A program made the translations under genes and the position numbers. From Actinomycetes bacterium (lineage in GTDB: Bacteria; Actinomycetota; Acidimicrobiia; Acidimicrobiales; RAAP-2), in assembly GCA_021831035.1 (NCBI GenBank), contig JAKBNL010000008.1:1-64000 (forward strand): DNA of 64,000 nucleotides, written 5' to 3'. The notes beneath the pieces were generated by a model. The model saw only the letters and a program-made list of their open reading frames with translations, did no database searches and was not told where the DNA came from. Shown here in pieces: positions 44,023 through 55,081 of this stretch. The stretch's first letter is position 1. The number at the start of each line of letters is the position of its first letter.

Positions 44023-44181
44023 GAGACTTTTGAACAATCCACATCGAGAAGTGGGTGCGCGATTCTTGTTGGACTGATTTGATCTCGAGGACGATTGGAA
44101 GCCGTCTTAGAGCGCTACAGCGCGTTGGTCCACTCCGTCGCTTTGGGTGAGTAATCCCAAAGCGACTAATTCATCAGTCTC

Positions 44182-44185
<4 letters not shown>
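44019..44185. mobile_element. MITE-like insert (44023-44181) with CTAG target duplication
   Basis: A 159-base stretch of lower GC content begins GAGACTTTTGAAC and ends with the reverse complement of GAGACTGATGAAT, i.e. imperfect terminal inverted repeats (GAGACTnnTGAAnnA). It is flanked on both sides by CTAG (44019-44022, 44182-44185). The left CTAG contains the acetyltransferase stop, the right one the peroxidase stop. Internally an 11-base dyad GTCGCTTTGGG (44137-44147) / CCCAAAGCGAC (44156-44166) forms a hairpin. It codes for nothing obvious. Size, ends and CTAG duplication suit a miniature relative of an IS5-type element. Confidence 0.6.
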
Positions 44186-44664
<479 letters not shown>

Positions 44665-44713
44665 GGTCGGACCCTAGCGGTCCCCATGGGGGGCCGACCC
44701 CTACGCTGGTCGC

Positions 44714-46988
<2,275 letters not shown>

Positions 46989-47037
46989 CGTCGATCACCT
47001 CTCACTCTCCGGGTGCCCCGCACCCACTCAGGGCCGA

Positions 47038-48465
47038 TCAGAACTCGATGTTGTGCATCACGTGCTTGATGCGCGTGTAGTCCTCGAAGCCGTACACCGA
47101 CAGGTCCTTGCCGTAGCCCGAGCGCTTGTAGCCGCCGTGGGGCATCTCAGCCACGAGGGGGATGTGGGTGTTGACCCACACGCAACCGAAGTCGAGGTCA
47201 CGGGTCATGCGCATCGCGCGCGAGTGGTCCCGGGTCCACACCGAGGACGCGAGGCCGTAGTCCACGCCGTTGGCCCACTCGACCGCCTGGGCCTCGTCGG
47301 TGAACTTCTGGACCGTGATCACCGGGCCGAAGATCTCGTTCTGGATCATCTCGTCGTCCTGGCGGAGGTCGGCGACGACGGTCGGGGCGAGGAAGTACCC
47401 GGCGTCGCGCACGCGCTCGCCGCCGGTGACGACCGTGGCGTGGGGCGGGCGCCGGTTCAAGAAGCCGGTGACCCGCTCGAACTGGTTGGCGTTGTTGACC
47501 GGTCCGACGAAGGCGTCCTCGTCCTCGGGCGCGCCGACGACCGTCTGGCGGGCCTCGGCGGCGAGGGCGTCGACGAAGTCGCCGTAGACCCCCGCCGCAG
47601 CCAGGACACGCGTGGCGGCCGTGCAGTCCTGGCCCGCGTTGAAGTAGCCGGCGATGGCGATCGCCTCGACCGCGGCCTCGACGTCGACGTCGTCGAAGAC
47701 GACGACCGGGGCCTTGCCCCCGAGCTCGAGGTGGACGCGCTTGAGCCCCTTGGCGGCCGAGCCGGCGACCTCGCTGCCCGCGCGCACCGACCCCGTGATG
47801 GACACCATCGCGGGCGTGGGGTGCTCGACGAGGGCCCGGCCCGTGTCGCGGTCGCCGCAGATCACGTTGAAGACCCCGGCCGGCAGTACCTCGGCCATGA
47901 GCTGGGCCATGAAGAGCGTCGAGGCGGGGGTGGTGTCGCTCGGCTTGAGCACCATGGTGTTGCCGGCCGCGAGAGCGGGCGCCCACTTCCAGGTCGCCAT
48001 CATCATCGGGTAGTTCCACGGGGTCACCGCCCCGCACACCCCGACCGGCTCGCGCCGCACGTAGCTCGTCATCCCCTCCATGTACTCGGTCGCGCCGCGG
48101 CCCTCGAGGAGTCGCGCGGCGCCCGCGAAGAAGCGGATCTGGTCGACCATCGGCGGGATCTCCTCGGCCAGCGTTACGGCCACGATCTTGCCGGTGTTCT
48201 CCGCCTCGATCGCCACGAGTTCGTCCTTGCGCGCCTCGATGAGGTCGGCGATCTGCAGGAGCAAGAGCGAGCGCTGCGACGGCGTCGTGCGCCGCCACGC
48301 GCCGAACGCGCCGGCCGCGGCCCGGAAGGCCCGGTCCACGTCCTTCTCGTCGGACACGGGCGTCTCGGCGAAGGGCTGGCCGGTGACCGGACTGATCAAC
48401 TCCGCGTATCGCCCACTGGAGGGTGCGACCGACTCGCCACCGATGAAGTTCTCCAGACGACGCAT
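47038..48465 (-). CDS. Aldehyde dehydrogenase, gamma-aminobutyraldehyde type
   Basis: 475 residues. Base Glu247 (HLELGGKAPVV), nucleophile Cys281 (FNAGQDCTAATR), coenzyme loops VTPWNYPMMMATWKWAPALAAGNT and LKPSDTTP. NAGQDC and MTSYVRREPVGV are typical of the gamma-aminobutyraldehyde/betaine aldehyde subgroup (PatD/PuuC-like). AAGGAG at five bases from ATG. Divergent from the Lrp-type gene; product of an amine aminotransferase would be its likely substrate. Confidence 0.92.
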   Translation of the reverse strand: MRRLENFIGGESVAPSSGRYAELISPVTGQPFAETPVSDEKDVDRAFRAAAGAFGAWRRTTPSQRSLLLLQIADLIEARKDELVAIEAENTGKIVAVTLAEEIPPMVDQIRFFAGAARLLEGRGATEYMEGMTSYVRREPVGVCGAVTPWNYPMMMATWKWAPALAAGNTMVLKPSDTTPASTLFMAQLMAEVLPAGVFNVICGDRDTGRALVEHPTPAMVSITGSVRAGSEVAGSAAKGLKRVHLELGGKAPVVVFDDVDVEAAVEAIAIAGYFNAGQDCTAATRVLAAAGVYGDFVDALAAEARQTVVGAPEDEDAFVGPVNNANQFERVTGFLNRRPPHATVVTGGERVRDAGYFLAPTVVADLRQDDEMIQNEIFGPVITVQKFTDEAQAVEWANGVDYGLASSVWTRDHSRAMRMTRDLDFGCVWVNTHIPLVAEMPHGGYKRSGYGKDLSVYGFEDYTRIKHVMHNIEF

Positions 48466-48562
48466 GCTGTCTCCTTGGTTCGCGCCGCCCCCTCGCGGCG
48501 TCCCTCGTCACTCTGCCAGATGGCCCGGGACCGGTGCAAACCGGGGTTGTGAAAACAGTCGC

Positions 48563-48618
48563 AATATCGAAATATCACGCCGGTATTCGTCGCTAGAGCC
48601 TGCTATGCTTCCAATATC
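48563..48618 (+). promoter_or_regulatory. Promoter of the Lrp-type gene with AATATC repeats
   Basis: In a locally AT-rich gap, AATATC occurs at 48563-48568, 48571-48576 and 48613-48618. An extended -10 box TGCTATGCT lies at 48601-48609, the same nonamer as in the marR promoter, and the start codon is 50 bases further with GGGGGT ahead of it. The repeats bracket the promoter, a suitable pattern for Lrp-type octamer binding and autoregulation of the divergent pair. Confidence 0.55.
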
Positions 48619-48658
48619 CGTTGTGCGGTGGCCTCGTCACCGCGCGGGGGTAAGTCCA

Positions 48659-49183
48659 ATGCCAGCAGCCAAAGCTCCGCGAAAGGGCCGATCGGGCGTC
48701 GAACGCCTGGCCCCAGACCTCACCAGCGCGGGCCCGGCGGCGCTCGACGACCTCGACCGCAGGATCATCACGCTCCTGCAAGAGGACGGTCGTCGCGCCT
48801 ACGGCGCCATCGCCGCCGAGGTCGGCCTCTCCGAGGCCGCGGTGCGTCGACGCGTGCAGCGGCTCCGAGACACCGGGGTCATGCAGATCGTCGCGATTAC
48901 CGACCCGCTCCAGCTCGGCTACGGCCGGGAGGCGCTGGTGGGCATTCGCGTCCACGGGGACGTGCGACTGGTGGCGGACAAGGTGGCGGCAATCGAGGAG
49001 GCCAACTACGTCGTGATGACGGCCGGCAGCTTCGACATCATCGCCGAGGTGATCGCCGGGGACGACAACGCCCTGGTCCACCTCCTCAACGACTCGATCC
49101 GCTCGATCCCGGGCGTGACCGAGGTCGAGACCTTCGTGTACCTGAAACTAGCCAAGCAGACCTACGCCTGGGGGACCAAGTGA
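48659..49183 (+). CDS. Lrp/AsnC-family transcriptional regulator
   Basis: 174 residues, with a basic N-terminal tail of about 28 residues beyond the usual start. HTH with LDDLDRRIITLLQEDGRRAYGAIAAEVGLSEAAVRRRVQRLRDTGVM (about 30-75), then the RAM/ACT domain (about 85-165) with VVMTAGSFDIIAEVIAGDDNAL. Probably senses an amino acid. Overlaps the aminotransferase start by four bases (GTGA), so regulator and enzyme are made together; the divergent aldehyde dehydrogenase and ald are also candidate targets. Confidence 0.92.
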   Translation: MPAAKAPRKGRSGVERLAPDLTSAGPAALDDLDRRIITLLQEDGRRAYGAIAAEVGLSEAAVRRRVQRLRDTGVMQIVAITDPLQLGYGREALVGIRVHGDVRLVADKVAAIEEANYVVMTAGSFDIIAEVIAGDDNALVHLLNDSIRSIPGVTEVETFVYLKLAKQTYAWGTK

Positions 49184-50601
49184 CATTGAACGACACCATC
49201 ACCGACGGGATCACCGTCGCCGACGAGAGGCATCCGAGCCACGGCTACTCCGAACGGGCTCGGCGTCACCTCTGGCTGCAGATGTCGAGGATGGGCGCCT
49301 ACGACGAGCTCAACGAGATCCCCATCATGGTCCGGGGCAAGGGCACGCGGGTCTACGACGCCAACGGGACCGAGTACATCGACGGCCTCTCGGGTCTGTT
49401 CACCAACACACTCGGCTACGGCCGGCCCGAGATCGCCGAGGCCGCGGCCCGCCAGATGAACGAGCTGCACTTCTTCCCGCTGTGGACCTACGCCCACCCC
49501 CGGGCCATCGAGCTCGCCGAGCGACTCGCGGCCCTCGCCCCGGGCGACCTCAATCGCGTGTTCTTCACGACCGGCGGCGGCGAGGCCAACGAGAGCGCGT
49601 GGAAGCTCGCCCGCCAGTACCACCGGATCCGCGGCGACGTCGACCGCTACAAGGTGATCAGCCGCGACGTCGCCTACCACGGCACCACGATGGGGGCGCT
49701 CACCATCACCTCGCTCGACCCCTACCGCGACCCCTTCCAGCCCCTCGTGCCCGGGGCGATCAAGGTCCCCGCCACCAACTTCTACCGGGCGCCGGTGCAC
49801 GGCGACGACCCCGAGGCGTTCGGCCTGTGGTCGGCCCAGCAGATCGAAGAGGCGATCCTGCGCGAGGGCCCCGAGACCGTGGCCGCGGTCTTCCTCGAGC
49901 CGGTGCAGAACGCCGGTGGCTGCTTCACCCCACCCCCGGGCTACTGGCGGGCGGTGCGCGAGATCTGCGATCGCTACGGGGTCCTGCTCGTCTCGGACGA
50001 GGTGATCTGCGCCTTCGGGCGGATCGGCACGTGGTTCGGCGGCCAGAAGTACGACTACGTCCCCGACATCATCACCGCGGCCAAGGCCATGACCGCCGGC
50101 TACGCGCCCCTGGGCGCGATGATCGTCTCGGACCGGGTCGCCGAGCCGTTCCAGCACGACGAGACCGCCTTCTTCCACGGCTTCACCTGGTCGGGTCACC
50201 CGGTCTCGTGCGCCGTGGCGCTCGAGACCCTGCGGATCGTCGAGGAGGAGAAGCTCCTCGACAACGTGCTCGCGAACCAGGACTACTTCCGCGACCGCCT
50301 CGAGGCCCTGAAGGAGATCCCCATCGTCGGCGACGTCCGCGGCACGGGCTACTTCTGGGGCGTCGAGCTGGTGAAGGACCAGTCGACCAAGGAGACCTGG
50401 AGCGGCGCGGCGGCCGAGCGACTGCTGCGCGGCTACGTCTCGAAGGAGATGTTCCGCCGGGGGCTGATCTGTCGCAGCGACGATCGGGGCGACCCCGTCG
50501 TCCAGCTCGCCCCGCCCATCGTCTGCACCCGCGAGGACATCGACGAGATGGTCGGCATCCTGCGCGAGGTCTTCACCGGCGCCGCCCAGCTGACCTTCTA
50601 G
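49180..50601 (+). CDS. Class III omega-aminotransferase (putrescine/beta-alanine-pyruvate type)
   Basis: 473 residues, fold-type I PLP. Lys302 (ITAAKAMTAGYAPLGAM) binds PLP; Asp273 (LVSDEVICAFGRIG) is its partner; GGGEANESAWKLARQYH and RDVAYHGTTMGALTITSLD complete the site. The DGLSGLFTNTLGYGRPEIAEA start fits enzymes that move amino groups from putrescine, taurine or beta-alanine to pyruvate. GTG 49180 overlaps the regulator stop. With ald and the aldehyde dehydrogenase it could feed alanine and aldehyde onward. Confidence 0.93.
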   Translation: MTLNDTITDGITVADERHPSHGYSERARRHLWLQMSRMGAYDELNEIPIMVRGKGTRVYDANGTEYIDGLSGLFTNTLGYGRPEIAEAAARQMNELHFFPLWTYAHPRAIELAERLAALAPGDLNRVFFTTGGGEANESAWKLARQYHRIRGDVDRYKVISRDVAYHGTTMGALTITSLDPYRDPFQPLVPGAIKVPATNFYRAPVHGDDPEAFGLWSAQQIEEAILREGPETVAAVFLEPVQNAGGCFTPPPGYWRAVREICDRYGVLLVSDEVICAFGRIGTWFGGQKYDYVPDIITAAKAMTAGYAPLGAMIVSDRVAEPFQHDETAFFHGFTWSGHPVSCAVALETLRIVEEEKLLDNVLANQDYFRDRLEALKEIPIVGDVRGTGYFWGVELVKDQSTKETWSGAAAERLLRGYVSKEMFRRGLICRSDDRGDPVVQLAPPIVCTREDIDEMVGILREVFTGAAQLTF

Positions 50602-50603
50602 CC

Positions 50604-52001
50604 GTGCGCCCGCCGCGGTCCCTCTGGTGGGACGGCCTCGAGGCTCCGGTCGACGCCCGGCCGGCCCTGACCGGCCACCTCGACGTCGACGTCGTGGTCG
50701 TCGGGGGGGGCTTCACCGGGCTGTGGTGCGCGCGCGAGCTGGTGCGCCGCGATCCCGGGCTGTCGGTCGCCGTCGTGGAGCAGGCCGTCTGCGGCTTCGG
50801 CGCCTCGGGGCGCAACGGGGGGTGGGCCACGGCCCTCTACCCACTGAGCGACGAGGCCGTCATCGAGCGCGACGGACGCGAGGCCCTCGAGGAGCTGCGC
50901 GCGGTGCTGCGCCGAGCGGTCGACGAGCTCGGCGCCGCACTCGTCGAGGACGGCGTCGACGCCCACTACGTCAAGGGGGGCTCGCTGACCTTCGCGCGCA
51001 GCGAGATCCAAGAGTCGCGCCTGCGGGCCCAGCTGGGCGCGGCGCGCGACCTCGGGGACACCGAGGCGGACCTCGCCTGGCTCGAGGGCGACGACCTCGC
51101 CGCGCGCGCGCGGGTGCACCGGGCGCGCGGCGCTCTCTACACCCCCCACAGCGCCCGCGTCCAGCCGGCCCGCCTCGTCCGGGGCCTCGCCGAGGCCGCC
51201 GAACGCCACGGGGTGCGGATCTTCGAGAACACGAGGGTCACCCGGGTGCTCGGTCGTCGCGGACGGCACCGGGCGATGGCGGTGACCGCGGGCGGGACCG
51301 TCCACGCCGACGTCGTGGTGCGCGCCACCGAGGCGTTCACCCCGAACCTGCCCGGTGAGCGGCGCACCGTCGCCCCGCTCTACTCGCTCATGGTCGCGAC
51401 CGAGCCGCTCAGCCCCGCGTTCTGGACGAGCGTCGGCTTCGCGCAGCGCGAGACCTTCGCCGACGACCGCCACATGATCATCTACGGCCAGCGCACGGCC
51501 GACGACCGGATCGCCTTCGGCGGCCGGGGCGCCCCCTACCACTTCGCCTCGGCGGTCGAGGAGCGCTTCGACGAGGTCCCGCGGGTCTTCGCGCTGCTCG
51601 AACAGACCCTCCACGACCTCTTCCCCGACCTCGAGGCCGCGTTGACCCACCGCTGGGGCGGGCCGCTCGCCATGCCCCGGGACCTCTCGCCCTCGGTGCG
51701 CTTCGACCCCGCGACGGGCCTCGCCAGTGCCGGCGGCTACACCGGCGACGGCGTGGTGATGAGCTTCGTCGCCGCTCGCGCGCTGGCCGACCTCATCGCG
51801 ACCCCCGACGTCGAGACCGACCTCACCCGGCTCCCGTTCGTCCACCATCGCTCGCGCCCGTGGGAGGTCGAGCCCCTGCGCTGGATCGGCATCAACGTGG
51901 GGCTCTCCCTCGGGGCGTGGGCCGACCGGGTCGAAGAGACCGGGGGCCGCCCGAGCCGCGCCGGGACGCTCCTCGGCCGCCTCCTGCCGAAGTCGCCCTA
52001 G
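50604..52001 (+). CDS. FAD-dependent amino acid/amine oxidase (DAO/OrdL-like)
   Basis: 465 residues. DVDVVVVGGGFTGLWCARELVRRDP is the FAD fold; GFGASGRNGGWATALYPLS matches the gamma-glutamylputrescine oxidase (PuuB/OrdL) signature; LTHRWGGPLAMPRDLSP and SAGGYTGDGVVMSFVAARALADLI close the active site. Two bases separate it from the aminotransferase stop. Probable role in oxidising an amine or its glutamyl derivative. Converges on the DUF1345-like gene by a shared CTAG. Confidence 0.9.
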   Translation: MRPPRSLWWDGLEAPVDARPALTGHLDVDVVVVGGGFTGLWCARELVRRDPGLSVAVVEQAVCGFGASGRNGGWATALYPLSDEAVIERDGREALEELRAVLRRAVDELGAALVEDGVDAHYVKGGSLTFARSEIQESRLRAQLGAARDLGDTEADLAWLEGDDLAARARVHRARGALYTPHSARVQPARLVRGLAEAAERHGVRIFENTRVTRVLGRRGRHRAMAVTAGGTVHADVVVRATEAFTPNLPGERRTVAPLYSLMVATEPLSPAFWTSVGFAQRETFADDRHMIIYGQRTADDRIAFGGRGAPYHFASAVEERFDEVPRVFALLEQTLHDLFPDLEAALTHRWGGPLAMPRDLSPSVRFDPATGLASAGGYTGDGVVMSFVAARALADLIATPDVETDLTRLPFVHHRSRPWEVEPLRWIGINVGLSLGAWADRVEETGGRPSRAGTLLGRLLPKSP

Positions 52002-52639
52002 CGCAGGATGTTGACGGCGCGCGCGGCGACGACCGCGATCGTGGTGAGCGACACCAACGACTCCCCGAGGAAGAGCAGCTTGGCCACCGGCGTCAGGGGC
52101 ATCGCGTCGGCCGGAGCGAAGCTGGTCCCGTTGGCGAAGGACGTGTAGAGGTAGTCGACGAACCGGGGACGCCACCCCGGGGGCGCGAGGTCGGGGTTCT
52201 CCATCTGGGGAAACTGGATGTCGGGGTAGGGCCGGCCCCCGCCCGCGCGCCGTCCCGGCCCGCCGCGGTCGACCTCCCAGAGCCAGAGGGCGTAGACGAT
52301 CACGTTGGTGAGCCAGATCGCCACCGCCGAGTAGATGAGTGCCCGACCCTGGGAGACGGCGCGGTCGAGGAGGCGCTGGACCAGGAGCACGACGGTGGCG
52401 ACGTTGGCCACCGTGATGAGCCCGAGCAGGCCGATCGCCGTCGCGCGCACCCAGGGGGCCTCGTCGGGGTGGCGGTGACGCCGGGACGACAGCGGGATCA
52501 GGGGCAGGGCGATGAGGACGGGCAGGAGCCACCGGGGGCCCACGACCAGCCGGGCGGGCAGCGCGAGGTAGAGCACGAGGCAGGCGACCAGCGCGAGGGA
52601 CGCGGGCCAGTGCGGCTCGGGTCGCGACGCGGGTGCCAC
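51998..52639 (-). CDS. Membrane protein, DUF1345-like
   Basis: 213 residues with several hydrophobic helices: about 12-30, 35-52, 68-90, 103-123 and 185-210. The C-terminal stretch FVDYLYTSFANGTSFAPADAMPL followed by a long helix and AARAVNIL is the form of DUF1345 proteins, whose conserved DFLYFSFTxGMTF segment resembles a re-entrant pore. The match is recognised by eye only. GTG start one base downstream of the secreted-protein gene stop. No proven function; an ion-conducting or stress-related role has been suggested for relatives, but I infer nothing firm. Confidence 0.7.
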   Translation of the reverse strand: MAPASRPEPHWPASLALVACLVLYLALPARLVVGPRWLLPVLIALPLIPLSSRRHRHPDEAPWVRATAIGLLGLITVANVATVVLLVQRLLDRAVSQGRALIYSAVAIWLTNVIVYALWLWEVDRGGPGRRAGGGRPYPDIQFPQMENPDLAPPGWRPRFVDYLYTSFANGTSFAPADAMPLTPVAKLLFLGESLVSLTTIAVVAARAVNILR

Positions 52640-52640
52640 G

Positions 52641-53432
52641 TCAGTTGACGGTGGTCGGCGCCCCCGAGAGCAGGCCCCGGGGCAGGAGGATCGCGCCGAG
52701 GCCGGCCGAGTGCAGGAGCTTGGCCACCTCGCGCGGCGCGACGGGTGCCAGCGGCCCGACCGAGGGGATCACGACGAACCGGGGAGCGTTGTAGGCCTGC
52801 ACCGTGGCGCTCAGCGTCGAGGTCTGCCCGCCGGCGCTCACCCGAAGGGTGCTGGCCGTGACCTCGCCCTCGCTGCCCACGGTGATCGACCAGTCCACGG
52901 TGCCCAGGCGCGAGGTGGTCGAGCGGCCCGCGAACAGGGGCGTCAGCGCCGCGTGGGCGAAGTCGTAGGTGTAGGTCGTGAGGTAGCCGTCGTGGGTCAC
53001 CGTGCGCGAGTGGTAGCCCGAGATGAGGGCGAGGTCGGGCTTGGTGAGCTCCAGGGAGAGCCCGAAGAACGGGAGCGCCGGCGTCGCCACCTGGTACCAC
53101 GGTCCGCTGCTCTCGGCCGCCGAGCGCAAGTAGAGGTGCCGTCCGGAGAGCACGACGTCGAAGGCCTCGCCGGCCGCCGTCAGACCCACGGTCGCCACGC
53201 CCGTCGCGCCGCCGTTGCGAAAGTCGATGGTGAGGTCGGCCGTCGCCTGCAGGGTCGAGGTCGAGGCCGCGATGACCAGGTGCGCGGTCCTCGGCGGGAA
53301 GCCGTGGAGGGCCAGCGGGTCGCCCGTCACTCCCCCGGGGTTCGGGTCGGTCGCGGCCAGCACCACCCCGAGCACCGTGAGGGCGAGGGCCACGACGGCC
53401 ACCGCGGTGGCGAACAGACGACGGTTCCTCAT
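52641..53432 (-). CDS. Exported or membrane-anchored protein of unknown function
   Basis: 263 residues. One N-terminal hydrophobic helix (LFATAVAVVALALTVLGVVLAA) after MRNRR, no lipobox Cys. The rest alternates short strands (TADLTIDFRNGG, FDVVLSGRHLYLRS, VDWSITVGSEGEVTASTLRVS), a pattern like LppX/LolA-type half barrels that carry lipids. TAGGGT ends six bases before the ATG. Forms a pair with the DUF1345-like protein downstream. The carrier idea is inference. Confidence 0.75.
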   Translation of the reverse strand: MRNRRLFATAVAVVALALTVLGVVLAATDPNPGGVTGDPLALHGFPPRTAHLVIAASTSTLQATADLTIDFRNGGATGVATVGLTAAGEAFDVVLSGRHLYLRSAAESSGPWYQVATPALPFFGLSLELTKPDLALISGYHSRTVTHDGYLTTYTYDFAHAALTPLFAGRSTTSRLGTVDWSITVGSEGEVTASTLRVSAGGQTSTLSATVQAYNAPRFVVIPSVGPLAPVAPREVAKLLHSAGLGAILLPRGLLSGAPTTVN

Positions 53433-53463
53433 GGCGCCACCCTAGGGTCCGCTCGGGCCGAGG

Positions 53464-54435
53464 CTACGAGCGCTCGTTGAGCAACGCGACCAGAAGCTCG
53501 GTCGCCACGTTGCGCCCCGTCGCGAGGAACCCGATACGTCCCGTGGCGTCGCCGCACAGGTCGAGCGCGATGGCCGCGTAGGCGATCGCCGAGGAACCCT
53601 CCATGACCAGTCCGTGGCGCACGACGACCTCGCCCACCGCCCGGCGGATCTCGCCCTCGGGCACCAGCACGAGGGGCACGCCGGACTTGGCCACGATCTC
53701 GTTGGTGATCGCCCCGTCGTCGCCGCCCCCGGCGAGGCCGTCGGCGATCGTCGGCCGGTGCGCCACCTCGGCCATGGACAGACCGCGCAGGACGTGGTAG
53801 AGGGCGGCGCTCTCCTCGGGCTGGACCCCCGTGAGGCGCACGTCACCGCGACCCCTCGACTCGAGAGTGAGGATCGAGCCCGAGAGGAGCCCGCCCCCGC
53901 CCACGGGCACGACGACGTGCTCGAGGTCGGGGGCCTGCACCAACATCTCATCGAGGACCGTGGCCTGTCCCGCGATGACGTCGGGGTCGTTGAAGGGCGA
54001 CACGAAGCGGATCCCGCGCGCCCCGGCCAGCTCCTTCGCGTGGGCCTGCGCCTCGTCGTAGGACGAGCCGTGTTGGATCAGCTCGACGTCGTAGGTGCGC
54101 AACTTGTCGACCTTGGCGGCCGAGGCGTTCGCGGGCACCACCACCGTGGCACGCACCCCGAGCAGGGTGGAGGCGTGGGCCACTCCCAGCCCGTGGTTGC
54201 CGGCCGAGGCGGTGATCACCGCTCCGCTCGGGTCGTCGCGGTGGGCGGCGTCGATCGCCACGAGCGCCCCGCGGATCTTGAACGAGCCGGTGACCTGGAG
54301 TCCCTCGAGCTTGGCCCGCACCGGCCGCTGCCCGACCCACAGCGTCGCGATGGGCGTCGGCTCGAGGTGCTGGGCGACGAGTTCGCGGGCCCGCTCGAGC
54401 TGATCGTTCGTCGGGGCCGACACGTCACTCGTCAT
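53464..54435 (-). CDS. Threonine dehydratase / serine racemase-like PLP enzyme
   Basis: 323 residues, fold-type II, without the C-terminal ACT domains of biosynthetic IlvA. PLP Lys53 (GSFKIRGAL), ASAGNHGLGVAHA, phosphate loop VGGGGLLSGS, and Ser of LVMEGSSA. This length fits catabolic threonine dehydratase, serine racemase or threo-hydroxyaspartate dehydratase. ATG 54435 is seven bases after TAGTGT; a GTG at 54444 overlaps that box. As a source of 2-ketobutyrate it could supply isoleucine synthesis. Confidence 0.88.
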   Translation of the reverse strand: MTSDVSAPTNDQLERARELVAQHLEPTPIATLWVGQRPVRAKLEGLQVTGSFKIRGALVAIDAAHRDDPSGAVITASAGNHGLGVAHASTLLGVRATVVVPANASAAKVDKLRTYDVELIQHGSSYDEAQAHAKELAGARGIRFVSPFNDPDVIAGQATVLDEMLVQAPDLEHVVVPVGGGGLLSGSILTLESRGRGDVRLTGVQPEESAALYHVLRGLSMAEVAHRPTIADGLAGGGDDGAITNEIVAKSGVPLVLVPEGEIRRAVGEVVVRHGLVMEGSSAIAYAAIALDLCGDATGRIGFLATGRNVATELLVALLNERS

Positions 54436-54494
54436 CGTGGCCACACTAGCGAGGCCCCAGCGGCGCATTTTCTACCCTCAGGTAAGGTCGGCGC

Positions 54495-55058
54495 GTGCCG
54501 TCGGTCGCCGCCGCGCTCATCGCGGGGTCCCTCGCTTTCGTCGGCGCCACCGTCGACGACCTGGCCGGCCTCGGCGCCCAGCTCGCCCTGACCGAGCCGC
54601 GTCACCGACCCCGGGTGCGCCGGGCCCAGGCGTCGGGTGTCGCGGTGCTCGCCGCGGTGGCCGTCGTCCTCGGCGAGTCGCTGCGGTCGGTGCCCCTCGC
54701 GTGGTTCGGTGCGCTCGCCGTCTTCCCCCTGGCCTTCGCGGTCCGGGCGTGGTCGACCCGTCACCGCGGGGCGACCGCGCGACGGCGGGGCGCGCTCGCG
54801 ACGGCGTTCGTGACCGTGTCCACGGGGGGCGACGCCGTGGCCGTGTGGACCCCCCTCGTGCGCGGGAGCGACGGCTCGCGCCTCGTCACGGTCCTGGCGG
54901 CGTTCGTCGTCTGGGAGCTCATCGTGCTCGCCACGGCCGACGTGCTCTCGCGGCACGAGCGCCCTCGCCGGTGGGCCGGCGTCGCGACCGCGCGGGGCCG
55001 TCCGGGCCTCTACGTCGCCCTGGCCGCCCTCGTCCTCGTGGAGTGCCACGTGCTCTGA
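54495..55058 (+). CDS. CadD-like cadmium resistance/transport protein
   Basis: 187 residues, about five membrane helices. GSLAFVGATVDDLAGLGAQL near the start and FVTVSTGGDAVAVWTPLV in the middle carry the acidic residues inside helices that mark CadD/LysE-type exporters (family form: TNIDDL and NGADNIGVYVPLF). TAAGGT ends six bases before the GTG. Likely exports a cation; cadmium is only the family name. Confidence 0.72.
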   Translation: MPSVAAALIAGSLAFVGATVDDLAGLGAQLALTEPRHRPRVRRAQASGVAVLAAVAVVLGESLRSVPLAWFGALAVFPLAFAVRAWSTRHRGATARRRGALATAFVTVSTGGDAVAVWTPLVRGSDGSRLVTVLAAFVVWELIVLATADVLSRHERPRRWAGVATARGRPGLYVALAALVLVECHVL

Positions 55059-55081
55059 CGACCCGCCGGTAGCGTGGCGTG

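Noticed and set aside
44137-44166. Terminator hairpin for the peroxidase or acetyltransferase gene
   Set aside because: No T-run on either side; better explained as the internal dyad of the MITE-like insert.
47011-47025. Hairpin GGGTGC/GCACCC between ald and aldehyde dehydrogenase genes
   Set aside because: Six-base arms with no T-run in GC-rich DNA; not distinguishable from chance.
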